Positions 1 to 7,761 of a stretch of DNA of 25,478 nucleotides are shown piece after piece. The stretch spans positions 1-25,478 of the forward strand of contig DATHGT010000146.1 of NCBI GenBank assembly GCA_035317605.1. Direction: 5' to 3'. Positions within the stretch are counted from its first letter, which is position 1. Every line of letters begins with the position of its first letter. Made by a program: the position numbers and the translations under genes. The notes under the pieces were generated by a model. It was given only the letters and a program-made list of their open reading frames with translations, did not search any database and was not told where the DNA came from. Source of the stretch: DATHGT01 sp035317605 (GTDB lineage Bacteria > Methylomirabilota > Methylomirabilia > Rokubacteriales > CSP1-6).

Positions 1-119
1 GCCGACTCGAACATCACGATGCCGTCGAGCGAGTAGTGATGGCCGCCGAGGATCAGCAGGTAATAGGCGAACAGCGCCAGGCCCACCAGCCGTGCGAGTC
101 GCCCGTCGTGCCCTCGCAT
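1..119 (-). CDS. Membrane protein N-terminus, possibly a GT39-like glycosyltransferase (partial, runs off the left edge)
   Basis: Only the first 39 or so codons are present, reading leftwards from ATG 117-119. The visible residues give a short basic N-terminus (MRGHDGRLAR), a hydrophobic helix (about residues 11-25, LVGLALFAYYLLILGG) and then HHYSLDGIVMFES. A cytoplasmic basic stretch, one TM helix and a periplasmic 'SxDGxxM(Y/F)E' loop resembles the start of polytopic dolichyl-phosphate-mannose-type or O-antigen-type membrane glycosyltransferases, but the fragment is too short to prove this. It starts 13 nt after the methyltransferase stop on the same strand, so it probably belongs to that operon. 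An upstream ATG at 133 is ruled out because it meets a stop after four codons. Confidence 0.55.
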   Translation of the reverse strand, partial: MRGHDGRLARLVGLALFAYYLLILGGHHYSLDGIVMFES

Positions 120-132
120 CACCCTCGGCGCA

Positions 133-918
133 TCACGTCGAGGGCGGCTTCGACGCGATGCAGGCGATCAGGTAGCCATGCCGTCTGACCGCGGGCACGT
201 GTCGGTAGAGCCACCGAAACGGCTCGATCAACCAGCCGGTGATCGTCGACAGCCGCCGTCGCCGCGTGTGGCACACGAGATCCAGCATGCGCAGCCATCC
301 GGGGATGAAGAGGATCCCGCTCACCGCGGTCACACGAAAGCCCTCCGATTCCACGAGCCGGCGCAGGCCGCGCGCGGTGAACGACTTCTCCATCCCGTAG
401 GGGTAGGCGCCGAGCTTGTTGAGGCCGTGCACGAGGAGGGGGCGAAGAAAAGGATCGAGCTTGTTCGGCACGCCGATGATCGCGGTGCCGCCGGGCTTGA
501 GCACGCGGAAGATCTCCCGCACCGCGACGTCGCTGTCCGCGAAGTGCTCGATCGTCCCCATCGAGTACACGAGATCGAACGCCGCGCTGTCGAAGGGGAG
601 CGCACGAACATCCGAGACGACCAGCCCCGAACGATGCTGCGCGAGCGCCGTCCGCGCGTCGCGTACGACGTCCAGCGCGATGTCCACGCCGTACGGGCGT
701 GCGCCGCGCTCGGCCAGCCATCGAAGGATCTGGGTGTTCTTGGCCTCGTCCCAGAGGTCGGTCTTGAGCAGCGATCGTCCCGGCAGGGGGGGAAAGAACG
801 TCTCGCAGAGCCAGCGTTCACACTCGAAGTAGTACCGGGTCGACGGGGCCCCGGTGAGCGATGGGAACGTCTTTCCGACGTCGCGCCAGAACGCCGCATA
901 CTCGCTCTCGCTCCTCAT
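133..918 (-). CDS. Class I SAM-dependent methyltransferase
   Basis: A 261-aa cytosolic protein beginning MRSESEYAAFWRDVG. The C-terminal half of a Rossmann methyltransferase is clear: an acidic residue after strand 2 (YGVDI, D79), the VSDVRALPFDSAAFDLVYSMGTIEHF region (about 101-126) and the post-motif FRVLKPGGTAIIGVPN (about 137-152), typical of the Methyltransf_11/25 families. The usual glycine-rich motif I is not visible; the equivalent stretch reads LLKTDLWDEAKN (51-61), as in a subset of this superfamily. The C-terminus has hydrophobic and basic segments that may contact a membrane. It lies 34 nt after the cupin gene and just before a membrane-protein gene, so the substrate may be a lipid, glycan or small metabolite; the sequence does not say which. 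The open frame extends upstream to 1299, but that part overlaps the cupin gene, so ATG 918 is chosen. Confidence 0.85.
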   Translation of the reverse strand: MRSESEYAAFWRDVGKTFPSLTGAPSTRYYFECERWLCETFFPPLPGRSLLKTDLWDEAKNTQILRWLAERGARPYGVDIALDVVRDARTALAQHRSGLVVSDVRALPFDSAAFDLVYSMGTIEHFADSDVAVREIFRVLKPGGTAIIGVPNKLDPFLRPLLVHGLNKLGAYPYGMEKSFTARGLRRLVESEGFRVTAVSGILFIPGWLRMLDLVCHTRRRRLSTITGWLIEPFRWLYRHVPAVRRHGYLIACIASKPPST

Positions 919-952
919 CGGGGCCCATCGACGGGAGTGAGGACCCGGGCGG

Positions 953-1354
953 TCAGCTGCTGCGGTACCCGCGGGCGTCGCTCTGGACGCCGTCCCTGTA
1001 CTCGACGATGCGCGTGGGCGACGCGTGGGTGCCGAGCAGGCGCAGGACCTCGTTGCCGACGACGCGGAAGCTGTGCGGAATCCCCGGCGGGATCGCGACG
1101 GTGTCACCCTTGCGCAGCGCGACCTTGCGATCGTCCCGCCCGTCGATCCACGCTTCGGCCACACCGTCGAGGACATGGAGGATCTCCATGTAGGGATGCG
1201 AGTGAACCGGTGCCACGTAGCCGGGCTGTGAGGTCTGGATGCCCGTGCGCACCGGTGTCGTGCCTTCGTCGTCGCCGATGATCGGCTGGTAGATCGCATC
1301 GGGTCCGAACTTCACGATCTCGGTGTCATCGAGGCGCTTGACGATCAGGTCCAT
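953..1354 (-). CDS. Single-domain cupin protein
   Basis: A 133-aa protein with both cupin motifs. Motif 1 is G45-x5-H51-x-H53-x3-E57-x6-G64 and motif 2 is G83-x5-P-x-G-x2-H94-x6-N101. The metal-binding set H51, H53, E57 and H94 is intact, so a mononuclear metal-binding beta-barrel is expected. Such small cupins act as dioxygenases, isomerases or ligand sensors, and the substrate cannot be read from the sequence. The ATG at 1354 is chosen over the one at 1375 because a strong purine-rich ribosome-binding site (GAGGAGGAG) lies 7 nt upstream of it. The start lies inside the 3' end of the preceding ligase gene (29-nt overlap), suggesting translational coupling. Confidence 0.88.
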   Translation of the reverse strand: MDLIVKRLDDTEIVKFGPDAIYQPIIGDDEGTTPVRTGIQTSQPGYVAPVHSHPYMEILHVLDGVAEAWIDGRDDRKVALRKGDTVAIPPGIPHSFRVVGNEVLRLLGTHASPTRIVEYRDGVQSDARGYRSS

Positions 1355-2948
1355 GGATAGGCTCCTCCTCGGCACCGACGAGTATCGCGCGGTTCCGGAA
1401 AATGTGCAGGACCTTGCCGGTCTGCCCGACGAGTGGAGGTCGGCGCTCCACCCGAGGCAGGCCGCTGGCGCGCCATTGCATTGCCATCACCCTGTGGACG
1501 GTCGGACCGCGACCGATCGCCTCGAGGAAGGTCTCGCGCACGGCCTCGCCGTCCAGGGGGCCGACATCCGGGTGGATCAGGAGCCGCAGGAGCGGCTCCC
1601 CTTCGTCGCCCTCCTCCTCGACGAGCTGGTAGTGGGTCGGTCCGCCGCCGTGGCACGCGGGAAGGACCTCGTCGAGGATCCCGACGAGGTCCACGTCCAG
1701 AAACGTCATCCCGGCGGCCGTCAGCTTGTCGATCCCACGAATCGTGTGGAGATGTGTCCGCCAGCCCAGGCCCTCGAGCGGACAGCCACACGGTCGCGCC
1801 CCGATCACGCCTTCGTCACCGAGGGCCGCGTTGAGCAGCAGCATCGGCGCGTGCGGACGGAGGGACGTCACCCACAGCGGCCGCGGATTCGCTTCGCCGC
1901 CGTCGGGAGCGGGGGACGCCACGACGGCAACCAGGTCATGCGCGACGTGCACCTCGTCAGGGAGCGCCGCGTTGAGACAGCCGTAGCCGACGACTCCGGC
2001 CTCGGCCGTCCGGTACGTCGGCACGACGCGGGCGCCGGTGCTCTCGATGGTGGCCCGACGCGTGGCGGTGAGCGGCTCTCCCACGACGGTGAGGTGGGCG
2101 CCGGACAGGTCGACGCCCTGCGCGTAGGCCGCCTGGGCGAGGCGCAGCGCGGGGGTCACGAACGTGTCCAGATGCGGTGTCGCGCCCCGTCGTAGGACCG
2201 CTTGCATCCACGCGAGCACGGGGCCGGGGTGCTCGACGGACACGACCTCCAGCCCCGGCAACGAAACGCCGGCCAGCCGCCCGCCGAGCCCGAGCCCTGC
2301 GGAGCTCCATCGGTAGCGCGCTCCCAGCCCAGGAGTACTGGGATCTATCGGTGAAAACCAGCGGCGCGGGCGGACGCCGCACCGCGCGTATCGGAGGAGC
2401 GTGAGGAGCGCGCCGCCGGGAGCTTCCCACACGGCGTGCTCCCAGCCGAGCGCGCCGCGCGCCTCGAGGAAGAGCCGATCGTTGGTGGCGCGCTCCGCGA
2501 GGAAGGCGAGAGGAACCGGGATCAGGCGCGGTCGGTCGCGGCTGCCGCTCGAGTTCGTCCACGCTCCGGCCCCCGCCGTCGTCCGCGCGAGAGGGCCGGC
2601 ATTCTGGGATCCGCCGCGGGCCACGGGCCGACGGCCGGTCAGCTCTTCGAGCGATAGGTAGACGCCGCGACGCCAGAGGTCCATTAGGGCTGCCTCGACC
2701 CCCGTCTGGGTCACCAATCGCTCGACCATCTCGGCGCTCACGCCCGCCGTTTCGAGGAGCGGTCGATACGGGCCACTCGCGAGCGCGCGAGCCCGGACGA
2801 CCACGTCCCGGAGGGCGGCGGCTCGATCGGTCAGGCGCGCCTCGAGGGCGGCGGCTGCGCGCTCGGTCGTGGTGGGATGCCGCAGGAATCTCGGCAGGCC
2901 GGCGAGAAGCCCGAGCCCGCTCATGAGCGCGTCGGCCAGCTCTCGCAT
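1326..2948 (-). CDS. PaaK-like adenylate-forming enzyme (phenylacetate-CoA ligase / F390 synthetase-like)
   Basis: A 540-aa protein. The region around LTVVGEPLTATRRATIESTGARVVPTYRTAEAGVVGYGC matches the PaaK/CapK-type nucleotide-binding core, where YRTAEAG takes the place of the usual Y-G-x-(T/S)-E motif. A later segment (GARPCGCPLEGLGWRTHLHTIRGIDKLTAAGMTF) corresponds to the hinge leading into the small C-terminal lid, including the G-x-D/K-L element. The family activates a carboxylate as acyl-AMP and transfers it to CoA or another acceptor; I cannot assign a substrate. A longer start at 3086 would run across the divergent promoter and the neighbouring MBL gene start, so ATG 2948 (MRELADALMSGL) is chosen, with no strong ribosome-binding site. 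It is the first gene of the leftward operon ligase, cupin, methyltransferase, membrane protein. Confidence 0.78.
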   Translation of the reverse strand: MRELADALMSGLGLLAGLPRFLRHPTTTERAAAALEARLTDRAAALRDVVVRARALASGPYRPLLETAGVSAEMVERLVTQTGVEAALMDLWRRGVYLSLEELTGRRPVARGGSQNAGPLARTTAGAGAWTNSSGSRDRPRLIPVPLAFLAERATNDRLFLEARGALGWEHAVWEAPGGALLTLLRYARCGVRPRRWFSPIDPSTPGLGARYRWSSAGLGLGGRLAGVSLPGLEVVSVEHPGPVLAWMQAVLRRGATPHLDTFVTPALRLAQAAYAQGVDLSGAHLTVVGEPLTATRRATIESTGARVVPTYRTAEAGVVGYGCLNAALPDEVHVAHDLVAVVASPAPDGGEANPRPLWVTSLRPHAPMLLLNAALGDEGVIGARPCGCPLEGLGWRTHLHTIRGIDKLTAAGMTFLDVDLVGILDEVLPACHGGGPTHYQLVEEEGDEGEPLLRLLIHPDVGPLDGEAVRETFLEAIGRGPTVHRVMAMQWRASGLPRVERRPPLVGQTGKVLHIFRNRAILVGAEEEPIHGPDRQAPR

Positions 2949-3004
2949 CCGCGCCGCAGCGTACCAGATTCCCCTCTGAGCGCGGGGCCGTCGACGGCCG
3001 AAAT

Positions 3005-3034
3005 TTGACGCCGCCGGGGGCGCGCTGCTAGCAT
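3005..3034 (+). promoter_or_regulatory. Sigma70-like promoter for the MBL-fold gene
   Basis: TTGACG at 3005-3010, an 18-nt spacer, and TAGCAT at 3029-3034, inside the 115-nt divergent gap. The predicted start near 3041 leaves a 5' leader of about 23 nt carrying the AGGGAGG ribosome-binding site before ATG 3064. Confidence 0.5.
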
Positions 3035-3063
3035 CCCGCCAACCCGCCCCCAGGGAGGCACCG

Positions 3064-4497
3064 ATGTCGAAGATCCTCGCACTCATCGCGGCCGTCGTGT
3101 TCGTTCTGCCGGCCGTCGGCGAAGCTCAGGACGGGAGCGCGATCCTCGAGAGCGTCTCGAAGGCCCTCGGCGCTCCCGTCAGATCGATCCAGTACGGCGG
3201 GAACGGCATCGTCCACGCCGTCGGTCAGAACGCCGAGCCGGGCGCGCAGTGGCCCCGGTTCACGCTCAAGAGCTTCACGCGGACGATCGACTACGAGACC
3301 GCGACGCAACGGGACGAGATCGTGCGCACCCAGCTCGACCCGGTGCGCGGAGGCGGCGGCCAGCCGGTCCGGGGAGAGGCGCGCCAGACCCTCTTCGTGA
3401 GCGGGAACCTGGCCTGGAACGTGGTGGGGGACAACGCCGTCCCGTCCCCGGTGGCGCTGGCCGAGCGCCAGCTGCAGATCTGGACGACGCCCCACGGCCT
3501 CGTCAAGGCCGCGATGGCCAACAAGGCCACCGGGCAGGGAAGCACGTTCTCCTTCGCCGCTCCCAACCGCATGAGGGTGACCGCGCTCCTCGACGCGGCG
3601 AACCTGATCCAGGCGGTGGACGCCGTGATCGCGCATCCCGTGCTCGGCGACATGCCGATCAGCGTGTGGTACTCGGACTACAAGGACTTCGGCGGCGTGA
3701 AGTTTCCGACCAGGATCCGGCAGACGGCCGCCGGCCTGCCGTCGCTGGATCTGACCGTGACTGAGGTCCGGCCGAACGTCGCGGTCGACGCCACGGTGCC
3801 CGACCCCGTTCGCCGGGCCGTGCTGCCCTACGCCCTGGTCACGAGCGACGAGGTGGCCAACGGCGTCTGGTATCTCACCGGCGGCAGCCACCACAGCGTC
3901 GTGATCGAGATGAAGGATCACGTGATCGTCGTGGAAAGCCCGCTCAACGACCAGCGGGCGCTGGCCGTGATCAACGCGACGCGGAAGGTCGTGCCCAACA
4001 AGCCGATCCACTACCTGATCAACACCCACCATCACTTCGACCACTCCGGCGGACTCCGAGGCTTCGCCTCGATCGGCGTGCCCATCATCACGCACGAGGT
4101 GAACCGCGCCTTTCTGGAGGCGGCGCTGGCCGCCCCCACCACCATCTACCCGGACATGCTCGCGACGTCCGGCCGCAAGGCCACGGTGGAAGGCTTCGTC
4201 GGCCGCCGCGTGCTGGCCGACGAAACGCGCATCGTCGAGATTCACCACGTGGCGGACAATCCCCACCACGACGGGCTCGTGCTCGTGTACCTGCCCAAGG
4301 ACCGGATCCTCATCCAGGCCGACGCGTTCAACCCGCTCCCTCCGAACGCGTCCTACCCGACTCCCCCGAACCCGGCCAGCGTGCACCTGGCCGACATGAT
4401 CGCGCGCAACCGGATGACCGTGGACACGATGCTGCCGCTCCACGGACGAAAGGTGACGCTCACCGAGCTGCACAAGGCGATCGGCCGAACGCCGTAA
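3064..4497 (+). CDS. Exported metallo-beta-lactamase-fold hydrolase
   Basis: A 477-aa protein with a Sec signal peptide (hydrophobic residues 4-18, probable cleavage after GEA near 21). Residues about 22-245 form an extra N-terminal domain of unrecognised type. Residues about 255-477 are an MBL fold with HxHxDH as H322-x-H324-F-D326-H327 in THHHFDHSGG. Further ligand candidates follow: a His-rich DNPHHDG segment in place of the usual GHTPG, an Asp in IQADAF, and a late His in LPLHGR. The metal site looks functional, so a periplasmic zinc hydrolase is likely; the substrate is not evident. ATG 3064 has a strong AGGGAGG ribosome-binding site at good spacing. The next gene starts 11 nt after the stop, so the two are probably cotranscribed. 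Confidence 0.9.
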   Translation: MSKILALIAAVVFVLPAVGEAQDGSAILESVSKALGAPVRSIQYGGNGIVHAVGQNAEPGAQWPRFTLKSFTRTIDYETATQRDEIVRTQLDPVRGGGGQPVRGEARQTLFVSGNLAWNVVGDNAVPSPVALAERQLQIWTTPHGLVKAAMANKATGQGSTFSFAAPNRMRVTALLDAANLIQAVDAVIAHPVLGDMPISVWYSDYKDFGGVKFPTRIRQTAAGLPSLDLTVTEVRPNVAVDATVPDPVRRAVLPYALVTSDEVANGVWYLTGGSHHSVVIEMKDHVIVVESPLNDQRALAVINATRKVVPNKPIHYLINTHHHFDHSGGLRGFASIGVPIITHEVNRAFLEAALAAPTTIYPDMLATSGRKATVEGFVGRRVLADETRIVEIHHVADNPHHDGLVLVYLPKDRILIQADAFNPLPPNASYPTPPNPASVHLADMIARNRMTVDTMLPLHGRKVTLTELHKAIGRTP

Positions 4498-4508
4498 GCG
4501 GGTTCCAG

Positions 4509-5996
4509 ATGAATAGCTCCGAGTACGACGTCATCGTGGTGGGAGCCGGCAACGCGGCGCTGTGCGCGGCCCTGTCCGCGCGCGAGCATGGCGCCCGCGT
4601 GGTCGTGCTCGAGTGCGCGTCGGAAGCGGAGTCGGGCGGCAACAGCCGGTTCGCGGGCGGGGTCATGCGCTTCGCCTTCGACGGTGTGGACGATCTTCGG
4701 AAAGTCGCCGACCTGACCGACGAGGAAGTGGCGGGCGCCGACTTCGGGACCTACACGCGGGCGCAGTACTTCGACGACCTCTTCCGGCTCACCCAGTACC
4801 GCACCGATCCGATGCTCGTCGAGATGCTCGTCACACGGAGCCTCGACACCATGATCTGGCTGCGCGGGCAGGGCGCGCGCTTCGTCCCGATCTACGGACG
4901 CCAGGCCGGCAAGGTCGGGGGACGCTGGAAATTCTTCGGCGGTCTTCCCATCGAAGCCTCCGGTGGCGGGGCCGGGCTCGTCCAGTCCTTGACGGCGGCG
5001 GCCCATCGGCGTGAGATCGAGATCCTCTACGAGACGCGGGTGCTGTCGCTGCTGTGGGACGGGGTGCGCGTGAACGGCGTGCGGGTGCGCAGCGGTGGCA
5101 CGCTGCGTGAACTCACCGCGCGGTCGGTGGTGCTCGCCTGCGGCGGCTTCGAGGCCAACGCCGAGTGGCGGACGCGCTACCTCGGTCCGGGCTGGGAGCT
5201 GGCCAAGGTGCGCGGCACGCGCTTCAACACCGGCGACGGCCTGCGCATGGCCCTCGACATCGGGGCCAGTCCCTTCGGCAACTGGTCGGGCGCGCACGCC
5301 TGCGGCTGGGACCGGAACGCGCCCGAGTTCGGCGAGATCGAGATCGGCGACCAGTTCGAGAAGCACAGCTATCCGCTCGGCATCCTCGTCAATGCCGACG
5401 GCCGGCGCTTCGTCGACGAGGGCGCGGACTTCCACAGTTTCACCTACGCGAAGTACGGCCGCGCGGTGCTCGAGCAGCCCGGGCAGTTCGCCTGGCAGGT
5501 CTTCGATTCGAAGGTGCTCCACCTGCTGCGGCCGGAATACGGGATCTCGCGGGTGACCAAGGTGCGCGCGCAGACGCTCGAGGAGCTGGCCGGCAAGCTC
5601 GAGGACGTCAACCCCGAGGGGTTCCTGCGTACCGTCCGCGCCTTCAACGCGGCGATCAAAGGCGACGTGCCCTTCGATCCCTACACGAAGGACGGACGCC
5701 GGACCGTCGGCCTCGATCCCGAGAAGTCGAACTGGGCCAACGCTCTCGATCAGCCGCCGTTCGAGGCGTACGCGACCACGTGCGGGATCACCTTCACCTT
5801 CGGCGGGCTCCGCGTCGATGCCGACGCCCAGGTCCTCGATCACGACGCGGCCAAGATCGCGGGACTCTACGCCGCCGGCGAGATGGTCGGAGGGATCTTC
5901 TACTTCAACTACCCGAGCGGCGCCGGCCTCGTCTCGGGCGCGGTCTTCGGCCGCCTCGCCGGCGCGTCCGCCGCGCGCGGCCCCGGCCGATCCTGA
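4509..5996 (+). CDS. tcuA-like: FAD-dependent dehydrogenase of the tricarballylate dehydrogenase (TcuA)/fumarate reductase family
   Basis: A 495-aa protein. The N-terminus has the Rossmann FAD motif VIVVGAGNAALCAALSAREHG with a following acidic residue (VLECA, about 9-37). Next comes SGGNSRFAGGVMRF, typical of the TcuA/3-ketosteroid dehydrogenase/fumarate reductase flavoprotein family. The C-terminal FAD motif is GLYAAGEMVGGIFYFNYPSGAGLVSGAVFGRLAG (about 455-488). TcuA oxidises tricarballylate to cis-aconitate, but relatives use other carboxylates or ketones, so the substrate is uncertain. There is no Tat or Sec signal. No TcuB-like electron-transfer partner or TcuC transporter is nearby, which argues against a classical tcu locus. 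It lies 11 nt after the exported MBL gene. Confidence 0.85.
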   Translation: MNSSEYDVIVVGAGNAALCAALSAREHGARVVVLECASEAESGGNSRFAGGVMRFAFDGVDDLRKVADLTDEEVAGADFGTYTRAQYFDDLFRLTQYRTDPMLVEMLVTRSLDTMIWLRGQGARFVPIYGRQAGKVGGRWKFFGGLPIEASGGGAGLVQSLTAAAHRREIEILYETRVLSLLWDGVRVNGVRVRSGGTLRELTARSVVLACGGFEANAEWRTRYLGPGWELAKVRGTRFNTGDGLRMALDIGASPFGNWSGAHACGWDRNAPEFGEIEIGDQFEKHSYPLGILVNADGRRFVDEGADFHSFTYAKYGRAVLEQPGQFAWQVFDSKVLHLLRPEYGISRVTKVRAQTLEELAGKLEDVNPEGFLRTVRAFNAAIKGDVPFDPYTKDGRRTVGLDPEKSNWANALDQPPFEAYATTCGITFTFGGLRVDADAQVLDHDAAKIAGLYAAGEMVGGIFYFNYPSGAGLVSGAVFGRLAGASAARGPGRS

Positions 5997-6080
5997 CCCC
6001 GTACCCGCCGTGGCCGAAGCCGCGCGAACCTGGTCGGGATGTGATCAAATCCCCTCATCACTCATCGGGGAGGACTCGCC

Positions 6081-6701
6081 ATGAACCGCTTGTCTGCTGT
6101 CACCATTGGGTTGCTGGTCGCCGGGTTGACCGTGCTGAGTTGCGCGTACGTGTCGTTCGGTCAGGTCCGGGGCGGCTGGCACACGCTCATCGAGGGAACG
6201 AACGGCCTGGACAACTGGAACCGGGTGGGCGACGCCAACTGGCGGACGGAGGACGGTGCCATCGTCGCCGACAAGGGCAAGGGCGGGTATCTGGTCTCGA
6301 AGGCCTCCTACAAGGACTTCCAGATCCGGGCGGAGTTCTGGGCGGATCACACCACGAATAGCGGCATCTTCATCCGCTGCACCGATCCCAACCAGATCAC
6401 CGCCACCAACGCGTACGAGGTGAACATCTTCGACCAGCGCCCCGATCCGTCGTACGGCACCGGGGGGATCGTCAACGTGGCCAAGGTGTCGCCCATGCCG
6501 AAGGCCGGCGGCAAGTGGAACACCTACGAGATCACGGCCAAGGGCTCGCAGCTCACCGTCGTGCTGAATGGTGTCCAGACCGTCGACGTCCAGGACAGCA
6601 AGCTCAAGGAGGGGCCGTTCGCGCTGCAGTTCGGCAACGGTCCCAACGACGCCCCCGGCGGCGCCATCAAGTGGCGCAGGGTTCAGATCAAACCGATGTA
6701 G
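6081..6701 (+). CDS. Exported DUF1080 (3-keto-disaccharide hydrolase / LamG-like) domain protein
   Basis: A 206-aa protein with an N-terminal hydrophobic export signal (about 5-26). The stretch VLSC could be a lipobox, but it is not a strong one, and cleavage at SFGQ is equally plausible. The mature part is one concanavalin-like beta-sandwich: GWHTLIEGTNGLDNWNRVGDANWRTEDGAIVA, then YKDFQIRAEFWADHTTNSGIFIRC and a C-terminal WNTYEITAKGSQLTVVLNGV. This is the DUF1080 signature, described as a 3-keto-disaccharide hydrolase fold and often carbohydrate-binding. A GGGGAGGA ribosome-binding site sits 6 nt before ATG 6081. It follows the flavoprotein by 84 nt and converges with the aminotransferase gene with a 3-nt gap and no evident terminator. 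Confidence 0.88.
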   Translation: MNRLSAVTIGLLVAGLTVLSCAYVSFGQVRGGWHTLIEGTNGLDNWNRVGDANWRTEDGAIVADKGKGGYLVSKASYKDFQIRAEFWADHTTNSGIFIRCTDPNQITATNAYEVNIFDQRPDPSYGTGGIVNVAKVSPMPKAGGKWNTYEITAKGSQLTVVLNGVQTVDVQDSKLKEGPFALQFGNGPNDAPGGAIKWRRVQIKPM

Positions 6702-6704
6702 GCC

Positions 6705-7748
6705 TCAGCGGCCGAGGGCGCGGACGACGGCGTCGACGTCGGCGTCGGTGTTGTGGAGATGGAACGACATCCGCACCGCGCCGGCGCGGACGGACGCCCT
6801 GATCCCCGCGCCCCGCAGCCGCTCCAGTCCTCCGTCGGTGGCGACGGTGACGATGGCCGAATCAGCAGGCGCGAGGCCGAGCCGGGCGCGCAACGCGTTG
6901 GCGAGGGCGAGGTCGTGTCGGTGGATCGCGTCGATGCCGACCTCGGCGAGCAACTCGAGCGCGGGCAGGGTGCCCGCCCACGCCAGCCACGCGGGCGAGA
7001 TGTCGAGGCGTCGCGCGTCCTTGGCCAGCCGGAGCGGAGGGCCGTAGATGGACGTCCACGGATCGTCGCCGGCGTACCAGCCCGCGTAGAGCGGTCGCAG
7101 CATCCCGAGACGCTCCGGCCGGACCACTCCAAAGGCCGTGCCGCGGGGCGAGAGCAGCCACTTGTAGGCGGCGCAGGACACGAAGTCGAAGCGATCGGCG
7201 GACAACGGCAGCCAGCCCACGGCCTGCGTGGCGTCGACGTAGGTCAGGCAGCCATGATGCGCGGCGGCCGAGGCCAGGGCGTCGAGACCGCCGGGGACGA
7301 GGCGGCCGTCGGCCGATTGCACCGCGCTCACCGCCACCAGGTCCACGCCGGGCCCGATGGCCTCGACGAGGCCGGACAGCGGCACCGTCCGCACGCGCAC
7401 GCCGCGATCGGCGTGGGCGAGGAACGGAAACAAGACCGCCGTGAAGTCCTCCTCGGCGGCCAGCACACGCGCGCCGTCGGGGAGCGCGCTCGCCACCAGC
7501 GCGGTGAACGTCGAGACCTGATTGCCGATGCTGACCCGATCGGGCGTGGTGTCCACGAGGCTCGCGAATCGTTGGCGGGCACGGTTGACCAGCTCGTCGT
7601 AGCCGGCCGCCTCGGCACGTCCCGTCCGCCACGTTTCGATGGCGTCGTCGAGGGCCTCGACGGCGCGCCGGGGCGGGAGCCCGATGCTCGCGGTGTTGAC
7701 GTAGACGCCGGTGGGCGCGAATTCCTTCTGCGCGGCTTCCAGGCTCAT
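6705..7748 (-). CDS. Class V PLP-dependent aminotransferase / cysteine-desulfurase-like enzyme
   Basis: A 347-aa protein with fold-type I PLP features: YVDATQAVGWL, where D172 should contact the pyridine nitrogen and Q175 the ring oxygen, and CAAYKWLLSPRG, where K196 is the Schiff-base lysine. The N-terminal VNTASIGLPP is the usual substrate-binding opening of class V enzymes. The protein is shorter than IscS/SufS (about 400 aa), and I see no catalytic-Cys loop, so it is more likely an aminotransferase, lyase or epimerase than a sulfur donor for Fe-S assembly. It is the last gene of the 10469-to-6705 leftward operon, 13 nt after the Ldh2-family gene, with GAGAGG as ribosome-binding site. Confidence 0.85.
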   Translation of the reverse strand: MSLEAAQKEFAPTGVYVNTASIGLPPRRAVEALDDAIETWRTGRAEAAGYDELVNRARQRFASLVDTTPDRVSIGNQVSTFTALVASALPDGARVLAAEEDFTAVLFPFLAHADRGVRVRTVPLSGLVEAIGPGVDLVAVSAVQSADGRLVPGGLDALASAAAHHGCLTYVDATQAVGWLPLSADRFDFVSCAAYKWLLSPRGTAFGVVRPERLGMLRPLYAGWYAGDDPWTSIYGPPLRLAKDARRLDISPAWLAWAGTLPALELLAEVGIDAIHRHDLALANALRARLGLAPADSAIVTVATDGGLERLRGAGIRASVRAGAVRMSFHLHNTDADVDAVVRALGR

Positions 7749-7761
7749 AGTGGACAGCCTC

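Noticed and set aside
178..1281. Long plus-strand open frame opposite the methyltransferase and cupin genes
   Set aside because: Composition rich in Arg, His and Gly with no domain pattern; typical antisense shadow in GC-rich DNA, and the minus strand carries recognisable domains.
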